This document shows, piece by piece, positions 35,048 through 45,041 of a stretch of 64,000 nt of DNA. The notes under the pieces were generated by a model, which saw only the letters and a list, made by a program, of their open reading frames with translations, did not search any database and was not told the DNA's origin. The DNA comes from an uncultured Lachnospiraceae bacterium. Its GTDB lineage: Bacteria > Bacillota > Clostridia > Lachnospirales > Lachnospiraceae. The translations under genes were made by a program, and so were the position numbers. Each line of letters opens with the position of its first letter. The stretch's first letter is position 1. The stretch lies in the NCBI GenBank assembly GCA_902786515.1, contig CADADA010000002.1:1-64000 (forward strand). Direction: 5' to 3'.

Positions 35048-36912
35048 TGATTAATGACTTTTTACCCATTAACAAAGAAGATATGGAAAAAAGGGGATGG
35101 GATTATGTGGATTTTACATATGTTATCGGAGATGCATATGTTGACCATCCGTCTTTTGGACATGCCATAATAAGCCGTGTGCTCGAGGCAAACGGTTACA
35201 AAGTAGGTATTATCAGCCAGCCGGATTGGAACGACCGCACAAGCATTGACGTGTTCGGAAAACCAAGACTGGGATTTTTAGTTATGGCCGGAAATATGGA
35301 TTCTATGGTAAATCATTATTCTGTATCAAAAAAAAGGAGACAGGCGGATGCATTTACTCCCGGCGGAGTTATGGGAAAAAGACCGGATTACGCCACTGTA
35401 GTATACTGTAATCTGATAAGACAGACATACAAAGACGTACCAATCATTATAGGGGGAATTGAAGCAAGCTTAAGAAGACTGGCACATTATGATTACTGGT
35501 CAGATAAAATAAAAAATTCAATACTCCTTGACTCAGGGGCAGATCTGCTGATATATGGAATGGGAGAAAGAACAGTTGTAGAAATCGCAGATGCACTTGA
35601 TTCCGGAATAGATGTAAAAGATATCACATTTATTGACGGAACAGTATTTAAAACAAAGACATTAGATATACTATATGATTATATAGAACTGCCTGATATT
35701 AAAAAAATAAAATCTGACAAGAGAGAATATGCCAGAAGTTTTTATGTTCAATATTGCAATACAGATCCATTTGTTGCAAAGATTCTTGTGGAAAAATATA
35801 AAGACACGATGTACATTGTACAAAACACACCGGCAAAGCCGTTATCCCAGATGGAAATGGATGATGTGTATTCATATGGATATATGAGAAACTATCATCC
35901 AAGCTATGAAAAAGACGGAGGTGTTCCGGCAATCAGGGAAGTAAAGTTCAGTCTGGTAAGTAACAGGGGATGTTTTGGCGGATGCAATTTTTGTGCGCTC
36001 ACATTCCATCAGGGCAGAATCATTCAGACAAGAAGCCATGAATCTATTATAGAAGAGGCAAAAAAGATAATACAGGACAAAGACTTTAAAGGATATATAC
36101 ATGATGTAGGAGGTCCGACTGCGAATTTCAGACACACGTCATGCGAAAAACAAAAAACAAAGGGAGTGTGTCCTAATAAACAATGCCTTTTCCCTACAAA
36201 ATGTGGAAATATGAAGGTTGACCACAAAGATTATCTTGAACTCTTAAGAAAGCTTAGAAAACTACCTGGAGTAAAAAAGGTATTTATACGTTCAGGAATC
36301 AGGTTTGATTACTTGATTTATGATAAAGACGATACGTTTATGAGAGAAATGATAAAATACCACATAAGCGGACAGCTTAAGGTAGCGCCTGAGCATATAT
36401 CAGATAATGTGCTAATGTATCTTGGAAAACCAAAGAATGAAGTATATGAGACATTTAAAAAGAAATACGAACGGTTGAACAAAGAAATGGGAATGAATCA
36501 GTTTCTCGTTCCATATCTGATGTCGTCCCATCCGGGGTCAACACTTGAAGATGCCATAAAGCTTGCAGAATACCTGAGAGATTTGGGATACATGCCTGAG
36601 CAGGTTCAGGATTTCTATCCGACACCGTCAACCATATCAACCTGCATGTATTATACGGGACTTGATCCGAGAACAATGAAACCGGTAGATGTGACAAGAA
36701 ATCCTCATACAAAAGCAATGCAGAGGGCATTGATGCAATACAGGAATCCTAAAAATTATGATTTGGTAAAAGAAGCATTATTAAAAGCAGGCAGAAGAGA
36801 TTTAATAGGTTTCGATAAAAACTGCCTTATAAAACCAAGAAATATGACAGTGAAAACAGATAATAAGAAAAAGAATGCAGGAAAAAAGCATTCGGATAGG
36901 AGAAGAAGATGA
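35047..36912 (+). CDS. YgiQ-family radical SAM protein
   Basis: This is a 621-residue radical-SAM protein. The iron-sulfur motif GCFGGCNFCAL (C-x3-C-x2-C) lies near residue 310, after an N-terminal YgiQ-type domain (GDAYVDHPSFGHAII) and before a TIM-barrel half and a Lys-rich C-terminus. The YgiQ N-domain is related to methylcobalamin-dependent proteins; its reaction is unknown. ATG 35047 is preferred over TTG 35044 (GAGGA at a suitable distance). Its start overlaps the previous gene. Confidence 0.92.
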   Translation: MINDFLPINKEDMEKRGWDYVDFTYVIGDAYVDHPSFGHAIISRVLEANGYKVGIISQPDWNDRTSIDVFGKPRLGFLVMAGNMDSMVNHYSVSKKRRQADAFTPGGVMGKRPDYATVVYCNLIRQTYKDVPIIIGGIEASLRRLAHYDYWSDKIKNSILLDSGADLLIYGMGERTVVEIADALDSGIDVKDITFIDGTVFKTKTLDILYDYIELPDIKKIKSDKREYARSFYVQYCNTDPFVAKILVEKYKDTMYIVQNTPAKPLSQMEMDDVYSYGYMRNYHPSYEKDGGVPAIREVKFSLVSNRGCFGGCNFCALTFHQGRIIQTRSHESIIEEAKKIIQDKDFKGYIHDVGGPTANFRHTSCEKQKTKGVCPNKQCLFPTKCGNMKVDHKDYLELLRKLRKLPGVKKVFIRSGIRFDYLIYDKDDTFMREMIKYHISGQLKVAPEHISDNVLMYLGKPKNEVYETFKKKYERLNKEMGMNQFLVPYLMSSHPGSTLEDAIKLAEYLRDLGYMPEQVQDFYPTPSTISTCMYYTGLDPRTMKPVDVTRNPHTKAMQRALMQYRNPKNYDLVKEALLKAGRRDLIGFDKNCLIKPRNMTVKTDNKKKNAGKKHSDRRRR

Positions 36913-37688
36913 ATAAAAAAATAGCGGTTATAACAGGTGCCTCTTCGGGAATGGGAAGAGAATTTGCATTGTATATTGACAGACATATGCACAATATCGA
37001 TGAAATATGGCTGATAGCACGTCGCAATGAAAGACTTGTGGAATTGCAGCAGATGATTAATCTGCCATGTGTACTAATAAATGATGATATCAATAAAGAA
37101 TCATTTATAGAAAAATATAAAATAATGCTGAAACAGGAAAATCCGGATGTAAGACTTTTGACAAACTGTGCCGGTTATGGTGTTTTAGGAAAGTTTGATG
37201 AGCAGGTAAGAGAAATAGAAACAGGAATGATAGAGACAAATTGCATAGCTCTTACAAACATCACATCGCTCACAATTCCTTATATGAAAAAAAATGCGAG
37301 AATAATTAATATTGCGTCTGCGGCAGCATTTCTGCCACAGGTGGATTTTGCAGTATATGCTGCGACTAAATCATATGTATTAAGCTTTTCAAGGGCACTT
37401 AACCATGAATTAAAAAGTAAAAAAATATATGTGACGGCAGTGTGTCCGGGACCGGTTAATACCGAATTTTTCCATATTGCGGAAAATGGAGTAAAGCGCG
37501 CATGGTATAAAAACTATTTCATGAGTAAAGTTGAAGATGTGGTAGAAAATGCCATGAAGGATTCGGTTGCCAAAAAAGAAATATCCGTTTATAGCAAATC
37601 AATGAGATTTTTGTGCATAGCATCAAAGATAATGCCACATGGATTTTTACTAAAAGTAATGGATATTTTCAGTAAAAAGAATCAATAA
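36909..37688 (+). CDS. Short-chain dehydrogenase/reductase
   Basis: This is a 259-residue classical SDR. The cofactor motif TGASSGMGRE lies at residues 9-18, the structural NCAGYG motif near 84, and the catalytic YAATK (Tyr-x3-Lys) near 155 with a Ser in NIASAA before it. PGPVNTEF follows, typical of the family. The substrate cannot be predicted. It overlaps the end of the YgiQ gene by 4 bases. Confidence 0.92.
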   Translation: MNKKIAVITGASSGMGREFALYIDRHMHNIDEIWLIARRNERLVELQQMINLPCVLINDDINKESFIEKYKIMLKQENPDVRLLTNCAGYGVLGKFDEQVREIETGMIETNCIALTNITSLTIPYMKKNARIINIASAAAFLPQVDFAVYAATKSYVLSFSRALNHELKSKKIYVTAVCPGPVNTEFFHIAENGVKRAWYKNYFMSKVEDVVENAMKDSVAKKEISVYSKSMRFLCIASKIMPHGFLLKVMDIFSKKNQ

Positions 37689-37710
37689 CGATAAGGATGA
37701 GAACAGACAC

Positions 37711-38259
37711 ATGAGGAAAGAAAAAGGAGAATTTGGCTATCTACATTACCTGAAAGTATACCATTTGCTAATGACATTAGTCTGCCTTACAGTTGTAATG
37801 ATATTGGTTATGATTGGATTTTTCAGATATCATTCGATGAATCACATATATACGGTTATCGCAGCCGTAATGGCGATTCCGGCAGCAAAATTTTTTGTAG
37901 AATATCTGGTTCTGATACCATATGAAGGCCATAGCAGAGAAGTATACGAAAAACTTGATGATGACAATTACAGGCTTCTTACAGAACTCGTGATTACATC
38001 AGAACAAAAGATTATGTATGTAGATTTTGCCATAGTCAAAGGGAAAAAAGTATATTGCTGTGCAACAGGAAAAAAAATGGATTCAAAAGAACTGGAAAAA
38101 TACCTGCATAAAATACTTAACTCTGAATTTGACGGTGTTACCGTTAAGGTAATTAATGACTTAAAAAAATTCAAAAAAGAAGCAGAACACATAAAAAATA
38201 CGCAGAGCAATCTCAGGGATAAAAGAATAGCTGAATTGTTGTGTATATATTCAATGTAA
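37711..38259 (+). CDS. Two-helix membrane protein of unknown function
   Basis: This is a 182-residue protein. Two hydrophobic helices (about 17-38 and 45-68) lie at the N-terminus, followed by a basic, mixed alpha/beta soluble domain of about 110 residues (FAIVKGKKVYCCATGKKMDSKELEKYL). I recognise no family. A GGATGAG site precedes the ATG. It sits between an SDR and an RluA-type gene, apparently within one transcript. Confidence 0.6.
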   Translation: MRKEKGEFGYLHYLKVYHLLMTLVCLTVVMILVMIGFFRYHSMNHIYTVIAAVMAIPAAKFFVEYLVLIPYEGHSREVYEKLDDDNYRLLTELVITSEQKIMYVDFAIVKGKKVYCCATGKKMDSKELEKYLHKILNSEFDGVTVKVINDLKKFKKEAEHIKNTQSNLRDKRIAELLCIYSM

Positions 38260-38278
38260 AAGACGAAAGGTTATATTC

Positions 38279-39265
38279 ATGAAAGAATTGATAATAGGAG
38301 CAAATGAAGAGGGACAAAGAATTGATAAATATCTTGAAAAATATTTTAAAGCAGCCCCGAAAAGTTTTATTTACAAAATGCTCAGAAAAAAGAATATTAC
38401 GCACAATGGGAAAAAATCCGCTGGGAATGAAAAACTTGCAGCAGGAGATTCTGTTAAACTATTTTTGTCGGATGAGACAATTGAAAAATTCAGGGGAAAC
38501 GACGTAGATTTTTCAGTTAAGAAAAAAGTAGACTTATCCATTGTGTACGAGGATGAGAATATCATAATAGTGAATAAACCACAGGGAATGTTATCACAAA
38601 AAGCGGATAATACAACAGACTCATTAAATGAGTATATTATCGATTATCTGCTTGATAAGAAAGCGGTGACAAAAGAGAGTCTTAAAACCTTCAGACCGTC
38701 CGTATGTAACAGGCTTGACAGGAATACCAGTGGCATGGTGCTTGCCGGAAAATCCTTAAAAGGCAGCAGATATCTTTCAGAAATATTGAGAGAACGCACA
38801 ATGGATAAATACTATTATTGCATTTCTAAAGGTGTGATGACAGAAAGCAAAAAGGTTGAGGGCTACCTGTATAAAGATGAAAAAAAGAATAAAGTTATGA
38901 TAAGCAAAAAGAACATGGAAAACTCATCACATATCATAACAGCATATGAACCAATAAAAAACAACGGAAAAATAACTGTTTTAAAGGTAAAACTTATTAC
39001 AGGTAAAACACATCAGATAAGAGCACATCTTGCTTCGTGTGGACATGCAATCATTGGTGATTACAAGTACGGAGATTCAGAATTAAATTCTTATTATGAA
39101 AAAAAATACAGGTGTAAATCCCAGCTGCTGCATGCGGGAATAGTCCGCTTTCCACATACTGAGGGAGAAATGTCTTATTTATCCGGAAAAGAATTCAGAT
39201 GTGAGCCGGGAAATGTATTTAAAAAAGTATTAGAAGGTGAATTTGATGGCAACATGGAACAGTAG
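38279..39265 (+). CDS. RluA-family pseudouridine synthase
   Basis: This is an rRNA/tRNA pseudouridine synthase of 328 residues. The N-terminal S4 domain (DKYLEKYFKAAP) precedes the catalytic domain with RLDRNTSGMVL, whose Asp is the nucleophile. GKTHQIRAHLA is a further family landmark. The RNA target cannot be fixed. An AAAGG site lies upstream. The last 20 bases overlap the recU start. Confidence 0.94.
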   Translation: MKELIIGANEEGQRIDKYLEKYFKAAPKSFIYKMLRKKNITHNGKKSAGNEKLAAGDSVKLFLSDETIEKFRGNDVDFSVKKKVDLSIVYEDENIIIVNKPQGMLSQKADNTTDSLNEYIIDYLLDKKAVTKESLKTFRPSVCNRLDRNTSGMVLAGKSLKGSRYLSEILRERTMDKYYYCISKGVMTESKKVEGYLYKDEKKNKVMISKKNMENSSHIITAYEPIKNNGKITVLKVKLITGKTHQIRAHLASCGHAIIGDYKYGDSELNSYYEKKYRCKSQLLHAGIVRFPHTEGEMSYLSGKEFRCEPGNVFKKVLEGEFDGNMEQ

Positions 39266-39779
39266 GGGACTAAGAGGGTCCAATCTTGAGGAAATGATAA
39301 ATTTCACGAATGAAACATATAGAAAAAAAGGAATTGCCCTGATTCAGAAAGTACCTACTCCCATAAAACCTATTACGATAGACAAGACCACAAGACATAT
39401 TACGCTTGGATATTTTGACAAGAAAAGTTCTGTGGATTACATAGGTGTTGTGCAGGGAATCCCCATATGTTTTGATGCAAAAGAGTGCCATTCTGAGACA
39501 TTTTCACTTCAAAACATTCATGAGCATCAATACGAATTTATGAGAGAATATGAACAGCAGAAGGCTATATCATTTATAATACTTTCGTTTACCGAAAAAA
39601 ATGAGACATACTATGTTCCGTTCAGGGATATAGACAGCTTTTATAAAAGAGGAATTAATGGCGGCAGAAAAAGTGTCAGATACGAAGAAATTGATAAAAC
39701 GTTTCTAATAAAAGGAAGTATGGGAGTGCCACTGCATTATTTGCAGCAGCTTCAGATGGATTTACAATTTAGAGATTGA
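39246..39779 (+). CDS. recU: Holliday junction resolvase RecU
   Basis: RecU resolves recombination intermediates in Firmicutes. At 177 residues it is slightly short of Bacillus RecU. The fold features are WNSRGLRGSNLEEMI at the start, YIGVVQGIPICFDAKEC with the metal-binding Asp and Lys, and HEHQYEFM. ATG 39246 is preferred because AAGGTGA lies just upstream, within the end of the rluA-like gene. Bacillus recU is next to ponA; no penicillin-binding gene is present here. Confidence 0.93.
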   Translation: MATWNSRGLRGSNLEEMINFTNETYRKKGIALIQKVPTPIKPITIDKTTRHITLGYFDKKSSVDYIGVVQGIPICFDAKECHSETFSLQNIHEHQYEFMREYEQQKAISFIILSFTEKNETYYVPFRDIDSFYKRGINGGRKSVRYEEIDKTFLIKGSMGVPLHYLQQLQMDLQFRD

Positions 39780-39804
39780 CTTAAATCAAGATATCAAGTA
39801 TAAT
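39776..39804 (+). promoter_or_regulatory. Sigma-A promoter of the histidine operon
   Basis: TTGACT (39776-39781) and a perfect TATAAT (39799-39804) are separated by 17 bases. The -35 box overlaps the recU stop codon. It is the only obvious promoter before the hisZGDB-hisIE run. Confidence 0.82.
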
Positions 39805-39806
39805 TT

Positions 39807-39860
39807 CTAATTAGTTCATGCTATATATTAGCGAATTAGCACTTTAATTTGATAAAGTGC
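39807..39860 (+). promoter_or_regulatory. Two-hairpin 5' leader of the histidine operon
   Basis: The short leader can form two hairpins. One is nested: outer CTAATT with AATTAG and inner GCTA with TAGC. The second is a perfect 8-bp stem, GCACTTTA (39839-39846) with TAAAGTGC (39853-39860), which ends four bases before the AGGAGGG ribosome site of hisZ. There is no T-box consensus and no run of His codons. Confidence 0.5.
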
Positions 39861-39878
39861 AACAGGAGGGATAAAAGA

Positions 39879-41099
39879 ATGATGGAGAACAGGCTGTTAC
39901 ACACACCGGTTGGTGTCAGGGATATTTACAATGTAGAATGTGCGAAGAAGTTGAACGTACAGCAGAAGATACATGATATTTTTCATAAGTACGGTTACAG
40001 GGATGTGCAGACCCCTACATTTGAATTTTTTGATATATTTAGTGAGGAACGCGGAAGCGTAGCTTCAAAGAACATGTACAAATTTTTTGACAGAGAAGGA
40101 AACACACTCGTATTGAGACCGGATATGACTCCGCCTGTTGCCAGAGTTGCGTCTAAGTACTTCTTTGAGGAGGATATGCCGATAAGACTTTGTTATCAGG
40201 CAAACTCATTTATTAACAATTCAGAATATCAGGGAAAACTAAAAGAATTTACACAATTAGGAGCAGAGCTTATTGGAGACAACACATCTGATGCGGACGC
40301 AGAAGTTGTGGCTATGGTGATAGATTCAATGATTGCTTCAGGATTAACTGATTTTCAGGTAGAAGTGGGTCAGGTTGACTTCTTTAAGGGATTGATAGAA
40401 GAAAACGGAATTGATGAAGAATCGGAGAATATCATCAGAACATTGATAGAGAATAAGAACTACTTTGGCATGGAAGAAGCTGTAGAAGGCATGACTACCA
40501 TGTCTGATGAAAAAAAGGAAATATTCCTGAAGTTTGCAGATTTATGCGGAAATGATGAAATATTTGAGGAAGCAAGAGCACTCACAAAGAATAAAAAATC
40601 CTTAAAAGCAGTGGAAAGACTGGAAAAATTATATAACATTATAAAATCATACGGATATGAGCAATATGTATCATTTGATTTTGGAATGTTAAGTGAGTAC
40701 CATTATTATACAGGAATTATTTTCAGAGTTTATACATACGGAACGGGTGAAGCCATTGTTACCGGCGGAAGATATGATGCGCTTTTAAAACAGTTTGGAA
40801 AGAACTCTGCTGCAGTAGGTTTTGCTATTAATCAGGACCAGCTTATGGCAGCATTAAGCAGACAGAGGATGGAAATCAGAGTTGATTATTACTACGACAT
40901 GATACTGTATAAAAACGGCCTTCATGACGAAGCGATTAAATTAGCTTCTGAACTCAGAAAAAAAGGCGAAAAGATAATATTAATGCGAAAACGCAGCAGT
41001 ATAACAGAAGAAGATTACATAAATTATTCAATACGAATGGGGATAAAGAAAATACATTATATGATTACGAAAGAAAAATTGAAGGAGATTGAAGTTTAG
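39879..41099 (+). CDS. hisZ: ATP phosphoribosyltransferase regulatory subunit HisZ
   Basis: HisZ is a histidyl-tRNA-synthetase-like protein that activates short-form HisG. At 406 residues it keeps the synthetase fold (GVRDIYN, LRPDMTPPVAR, EFTQLGAELIG, GGRYDAL) but not a tRNA-binding C-terminus. hisG follows immediately and is a short form, so the pair works together. ATG 39879 is chosen: AGGAGGG lies 8 bases upstream. Confidence 0.95.
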   Translation: MMENRLLHTPVGVRDIYNVECAKKLNVQQKIHDIFHKYGYRDVQTPTFEFFDIFSEERGSVASKNMYKFFDREGNTLVLRPDMTPPVARVASKYFFEEDMPIRLCYQANSFINNSEYQGKLKEFTQLGAELIGDNTSDADAEVVAMVIDSMIASGLTDFQVEVGQVDFFKGLIEENGIDEESENIIRTLIENKNYFGMEEAVEGMTTMSDEKKEIFLKFADLCGNDEIFEEARALTKNKKSLKAVERLEKLYNIIKSYGYEQYVSFDFGMLSEYHYYTGIIFRVYTYGTGEAIVTGGRYDALLKQFGKNSAAVGFAINQDQLMAALSRQRMEIRVDYYYDMILYKNGLHDEAIKLASELRKKGEKIILMRKRSSITEEDYINYSIRMGIKKIHYMITKEKLKEIEV

Positions 41100-41137
41100 A
41101 AAATTACCTTATCGGATGAAAGGAATGTGTGATTATT

Positions 41138-41782
41138 ATGAGATATTTGACATTTGCGCTTGCGAAAGGAAGACTGGCAAAAAAGTCATTGGAAGTGTTT
41201 GAAAAATTTGGCATTACGTGTGAAGAGATGAAAGACGAAAAGACGAGAAAACTTATATTCGTCAATGAAGAGTTAAAGTTGAAATTTTTCCTTGCAAAAG
41301 CAGGAGATGTGCCGACATACGTGGAATACGGTGCTGCAGATATAGGAATCGTAGGAAAAGATACGATTTTAGAAGAAGGAAGAAAGCTTTTTGAAGTAGC
41401 TGATTTAGGATTTGGAAAATGCAGAATGTGCGTATGTGGTCCGGAATCGGCAAAGGAATTATTACAGCACCACGAAATGATTAGAGTAGCAAGCAAATAT
41501 CCTCATATTGCCAAAGATTATTTTTATAATAAAAAGCATCAGACGGTAGAGATAATAAAACTTAACGGTTCCGTTGAACTCGCACCCATAGTAGGCCTTT
41601 CAGAAGTAATTGTAGATATAGTGGAGACCGGCTCAACATTAAAAGAAAACGGATTACAGGTGTTAGAAGAAATCTGTCCGTTGTCGGCAAGAATGGTCGT
41701 GAATCAGGTAAGCATGAAGATGGAAAATGAACGTATAATGCAGATTATCAGAGATTTAAAAAAGACATTAAATGAAGTATAA
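41138..41782 (+). CDS. hisG: ATP phosphoribosyltransferase, short form
   Basis: HisG catalyses the first step of histidine synthesis, from ATP and PRPP. At 214 residues it is the short form lacking the C-terminal regulatory domain, so HisZ supplies regulation. [11 protein letters not shown] and the PRPP-binding [14 protein letters not shown] are diagnostic. ATG 41138 is chosen, with AAAGG upstream; an in-frame GTG at 41129 is too close to that site. Confidence 0.96.
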   Translation: MRYLTFALAKGRLAKKSLEVFEKFGITCEEMKDEKTRKLIFVNEELKLKFFLAKAGDVPTYVEYGAADIGIVGKDTILEEGRKLFEVADLGFGKCRMCVCGPESAKELLQHHEMIRVASKYPHIAKDYFYNKKHQTVEIIKLNGSVELAPIVGLSEVIVDIVETGSTLKENGLQVLEEICPLSARMVVNQVSMKMENERIMQIIRDLKKTLNEV

Positions 41783-41794
41783 GGAGGAATCACC

Positions 41795-43087
41795 GTGAAG
41801 ATAACAAAATTGGATGAAACATCAAAAAAGAATATATTAAATGACCTTCTAAAAAGAAGTCCGAACAACTATGGTGAATTCAGTAAAACGGTAGATGAGA
41901 TTGTAGCGAATGTGCGCGAAAACGGTGACAGTGCAGTATTTGAGTATACAGAAAAATTCGATAAAGCAGCATTATCAAAAGAAAACATAGTAGTTACGCG
42001 TGAAGAAATAGATGAGGCATATTCCGTTGTCGAAAAGACAGGTCTTGTGGATGTCATAAGACGTGCAAAAAAGAATATTGTGGAATACCATGAAAAACAA
42101 AGACAGTACAGTTGGTTTGACAGCAAGCCTGATGGAAGTATCCTCGGACAGAAAGTAACTGCACTTTCAAGAGTAGGTGTGTATGTTCCAGGTGGAAAAG
42201 CTGCATATCCGTCTTCGGTTCTTATGAATATTATCCCTGCGAAAGTAGCCGGAGTTGAAAAAATCATAATGACAACGCCACCGGGAAAAGATGGTAAGGT
42301 AAATCCCGGTACTCTGGTAGCGGCAAATGAAGCAGGAGTAGACATTATCTACAAAGTCGGAGGAGCACAGGCCATTGCGGCACTTGCTTTCGGTACGGAG
42401 ACAATTCCAAAAGTAGACAAGATTGTCGGACCGGGTAACATATTTGTAGCACTGGCAAAAAAAGCAGTATATGGTTTTGTAAGCATAGATTCAATTGCCG
42501 GACCGAGTGAGATACTTGTACTTGCTGATGAAACTGCTAATCCAAGATATATAGCGGCTGATATGCTGTCACAGGCAGAACATGACGAGATGGCATCAGC
42601 AATTCTGGTTACTACAGACGAAGTACTGGCGCAGAAAGTTGATGAAGAAATCAAAGGATTTGTAGAAATACTTTCCAGAAAAGAAATCATCACAAAGTCT
42701 CTGGAAAATTACGGACACATCTTAATTGCCGAAAACATGGAAGATGCCATAGATGCCGTTAATGAAATAGCATCAGAACACTTGGAAATTGTGACAAAAG
42801 ATCCGTTTAATACAATGACAAAGGTTAAAAATGCCGGAGCAATATTCCTTGGAGAATATAGTTCAGAGCCTTTGGGAGATTATTTTGCAGGACCAAACCA
42901 CGTACTTCCTACAAATGGAACAGCAAAGTTTTTCTCAGCGTTAAGCGTGGATGATTTTATAAAGAAATCAAGTATAATCTCTTATTCAAAAGAGGCATTG
43001 GAACCGATACATGAAGATATTGAAAAATTTGCAGAAGCGGAACTGTTGACGGCACACGCTAATTCAATAAAAGTTCGATTTGAATAG
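41795..43087 (+). CDS. hisD: Histidinol dehydrogenase
   Basis: HisD carries out the last two oxidations of histidine synthesis using zinc. Characteristic segments are GVYVPGGKAAYPSSVLM, GGAQAIAALAFGT, VGPGNIFV and DMLSQAEHDE with its metal ligands, then SSEPLGDYFAGPNHVLPT. The 430-residue length is normal. It starts at GTG 41795 with AAGGAGG upstream, 12 bases after hisG. Confidence 0.97.
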   Translation: MKITKLDETSKKNILNDLLKRSPNNYGEFSKTVDEIVANVRENGDSAVFEYTEKFDKAALSKENIVVTREEIDEAYSVVEKTGLVDVIRRAKKNIVEYHEKQRQYSWFDSKPDGSILGQKVTALSRVGVYVPGGKAAYPSSVLMNIIPAKVAGVEKIIMTTPPGKDGKVNPGTLVAANEAGVDIIYKVGGAQAIAALAFGTETIPKVDKIVGPGNIFVALAKKAVYGFVSIDSIAGPSEILVLADETANPRYIAADMLSQAEHDEMASAILVTTDEVLAQKVDEEIKGFVEILSRKEIITKSLENYGHILIAENMEDAIDAVNEIASEHLEIVTKDPFNTMTKVKNAGAIFLGEYSSEPLGDYFAGPNHVLPTNGTAKFFSALSVDDFIKKSSIISYSKEALEPIHEDIEKFAEAELLTAHANSIKVRFE

Positions 43088-43103
43088 AGAAGGAAGACAG
43101 ACT

Positions 43104-43724
43104 ATGGAAAAGAGAAAGAATAATGCCGTAGTATCTGACAGAACAGCTTCTGTCGTCAGAAAAACCGGCGAAACAGATATAAAGATAAAAATAAATCTTG
43201 ATGGTTCCGGATTTGCAAATGTGGATACAGGCATAGGCTTTTTTGACCATATGCTGATAAGTTTTGCAAAGCATGGCTTATTTGATCTGGATGTTAAAGT
43301 GGATGGAGATTTGGAAGTGGACTGTCATCACACGATAGAAGATACTGGTATCGTACTTGGAACAGCCATAAAAGAAGCACTTGGAGATAAGAAGCAGATA
43401 AAAAGATATGGTTCCGTAATTCTTCCTATGGATGAGACATTGATTATGTGTGCACTGGATTTATCCGGCAGACCGTATCTCATATTTGATGCGGAATTTA
43501 CAACGGACAGAGTGGGATATTTTGACACAGAGATGGTAAAGGAATTCTTCTATGCCATTTCATATACTTCAGGGATGAATCTTCATATAAAACAGCTTGC
43601 AGGAAGCAATAATCACCACATAATAGAGGGCATGTTTAAAGCATTTGCAAAGGCATTAGACAGTGCAACTGTAAAAGATGTGCGAATCAAAGATTTACTT
43701 TCTACAAAAGGTTCGCTGGCATAA
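43104..43724 (+). CDS. hisB: Imidazoleglycerol-phosphate dehydratase
   Basis: HisB dehydrates imidazoleglycerol phosphate, step six of the pathway. The two metal-binding HH motifs are in CHHTIEDTG and NHHIIEG. At 206 residues it is the monofunctional form. ATG 43104 has AAGGAAG upstream; an upstream in-frame TTG at 43080 overlaps hisD and is not preferred. Confidence 0.96.
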   Translation: MEKRKNNAVVSDRTASVVRKTGETDIKIKINLDGSGFANVDTGIGFFDHMLISFAKHGLFDLDVKVDGDLEVDCHHTIEDTGIVLGTAIKEALGDKKQIKRYGSVILPMDETLIMCALDLSGRPYLIFDAEFTTDRVGYFDTEMVKEFFYAISYTSGMNLHIKQLAGSNNHHIIEGMFKAFAKALDSATVKDVRIKDLLSTKGSLA

Positions 43725-43763
43725 CATACACGAAAACATATTGAGAAAGGCATGGTTAAGAAA

Positions 43764-45005
43764 ATGGAATATTTTAAGTTAATACCTGCAATCCATATTA
43801 AAAATGGAGAAGCTGTAAATGAAAATTCAAAGGATGCAGTAGCGTTATGTGAAATGTTTTGCGATAACGGAGCAGATGAGATTATATTGATAGATGATTC
43901 TGAAAATGACAGGGAACATGATTTAAATATCGGTGTGATAAAAAAGATTGCTTCTGCGATAGATATACCAATGCTTATTGGTGGAAATATAAAGAGAGTT
44001 GAAGACGTAAAAAAATATCTGTATGCAGGTGGAGCCATGGCAATTCTTGATATGTCAAAAAGCTCGAATGTAAAGATGATAAAAGAAGCATCTGACAGAT
44101 TCGGACAGGATAAGATAGCCGTATATGCAGAAAATGCAGATATAGCCGATTATGCATGGAAAGAAAATGGAGCAGGACTTTTGATAACAAAGAAATATGC
44201 TGATAAGACCATCATGCCGGTACTTACCATGAATGGATTTGACATAGATAACGAGATGACCGAATTTGCATCAGAGCCGGGAGCATATGGAACGGCAAAA
44301 GTACTTGACGGTGAAGCTGATATTGACTTTATAAGCATAAAGAAAGAATTAAAAGACAAAAATATAAACGTAAATTTATTTGAAAGCAGCATGCAGTTTT
44401 CTGAATTTAAGCTAAACAGTGACGGACACATTCCTGTAGTTGTGCAGGATTATAAGACAAATGAAGTGCTTATGGTAGCCTACATGAATGAAGAAGCCTT
44501 TAACATGACTATATCAACGGGAAGAATGACATACTACAGCAGAAGCAGGAATGAGTTGTGGATTAAAGGACTTACGTCAGGACATTTTCAGTATGTAAAA
44601 TCTTTAAGCATAGATTGCGACAACGACACACTGCTTGCAAAAGTAAAACAGATTGGTGCAGCGTGTCATACAGGTAACAGAAGCTGTTTCTTCAATACAC
44701 TTGTAGAAAAAGAATATGACAACACAAATCCTTTAGAAGTGTTTAATGATGTGTTTAACGTAATTCTTGACAGAAAAGAACATCCTAAGGAAGGTTCATA
44801 TACCAATTATCTTTTTGACAAGGGAATCGACAAGATATTGAAAAAAGTCGGAGAGGAAGCCACAGAGATAGTGATTGCCGCAAAAAATCCTGACCCGGAA
44901 GAAGTTATTTATGAAATTTCTGATTTCATTTACCACGCAATGGTGTTAATGGCTGAAAAGGGAATTTCGTGGGAGGATATTACAAGAGAGCTTGTAAGAA
45001 GATAA
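43764..45005 (+). CDS. hisIE: HisI-HisE bifunctional enzyme with N-terminal HisA/HisF-like domain
   Basis: The last ~205 residues are HisIE, which performs phosphoribosyl-ATP pyrophosphatase and AMP-cyclohydrolase steps. HisI has [18 protein letters not shown] and [10 protein letters not shown]. HisE has [15 protein letters not shown]. Before this lies an extra ~210-residue domain with HisA/HisF barrel features: [32 protein letters not shown], and [12 protein letters not shown]. The catalytic Asp of both HisA and HisF (IPAID/IPCLD) is His here, so this part is probably not active. The start may be ATG 43764 (chosen, with GAGAAAGG upstream) or 43752. The hisA, hisF, hisH and hisC genes are not in the window. 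Confidence 0.9.
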   Translation: MEYFKLIPAIHIKNGEAVNENSKDAVALCEMFCDNGADEIILIDDSENDREHDLNIGVIKKIASAIDIPMLIGGNIKRVEDVKKYLYAGGAMAILDMSKSSNVKMIKEASDRFGQDKIAVYAENADIADYAWKENGAGLLITKKYADKTIMPVLTMNGFDIDNEMTEFASEPGAYGTAKVLDGEADIDFISIKKELKDKNINVNLFESSMQFSEFKLNSDGHIPVVVQDYKTNEVLMVAYMNEEAFNMTISTGRMTYYSRSRNELWIKGLTSGHFQYVKSLSIDCDNDTLLAKVKQIGAACHTGNRSCFFNTLVEKEYDNTNPLEVFNDVFNVILDRKEHPKEGSYTNYLFDKGIDKILKKVGEEATEIVIAAKNPDPEEVIYEISDFIYHAMVLMAEKGISWEDITRELVRR

Positions 45006-45041
45006 GGTGTTTTGTGACAATTGTATGGAGGAAAATGAATA

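Noticed and set aside
43080-43103. Upstream TTG start of hisB
   Set aside because: It lies inside hisD with no ribosome site; ATG 43104 has AAGGAAG and gives the normal HisB N-terminus.
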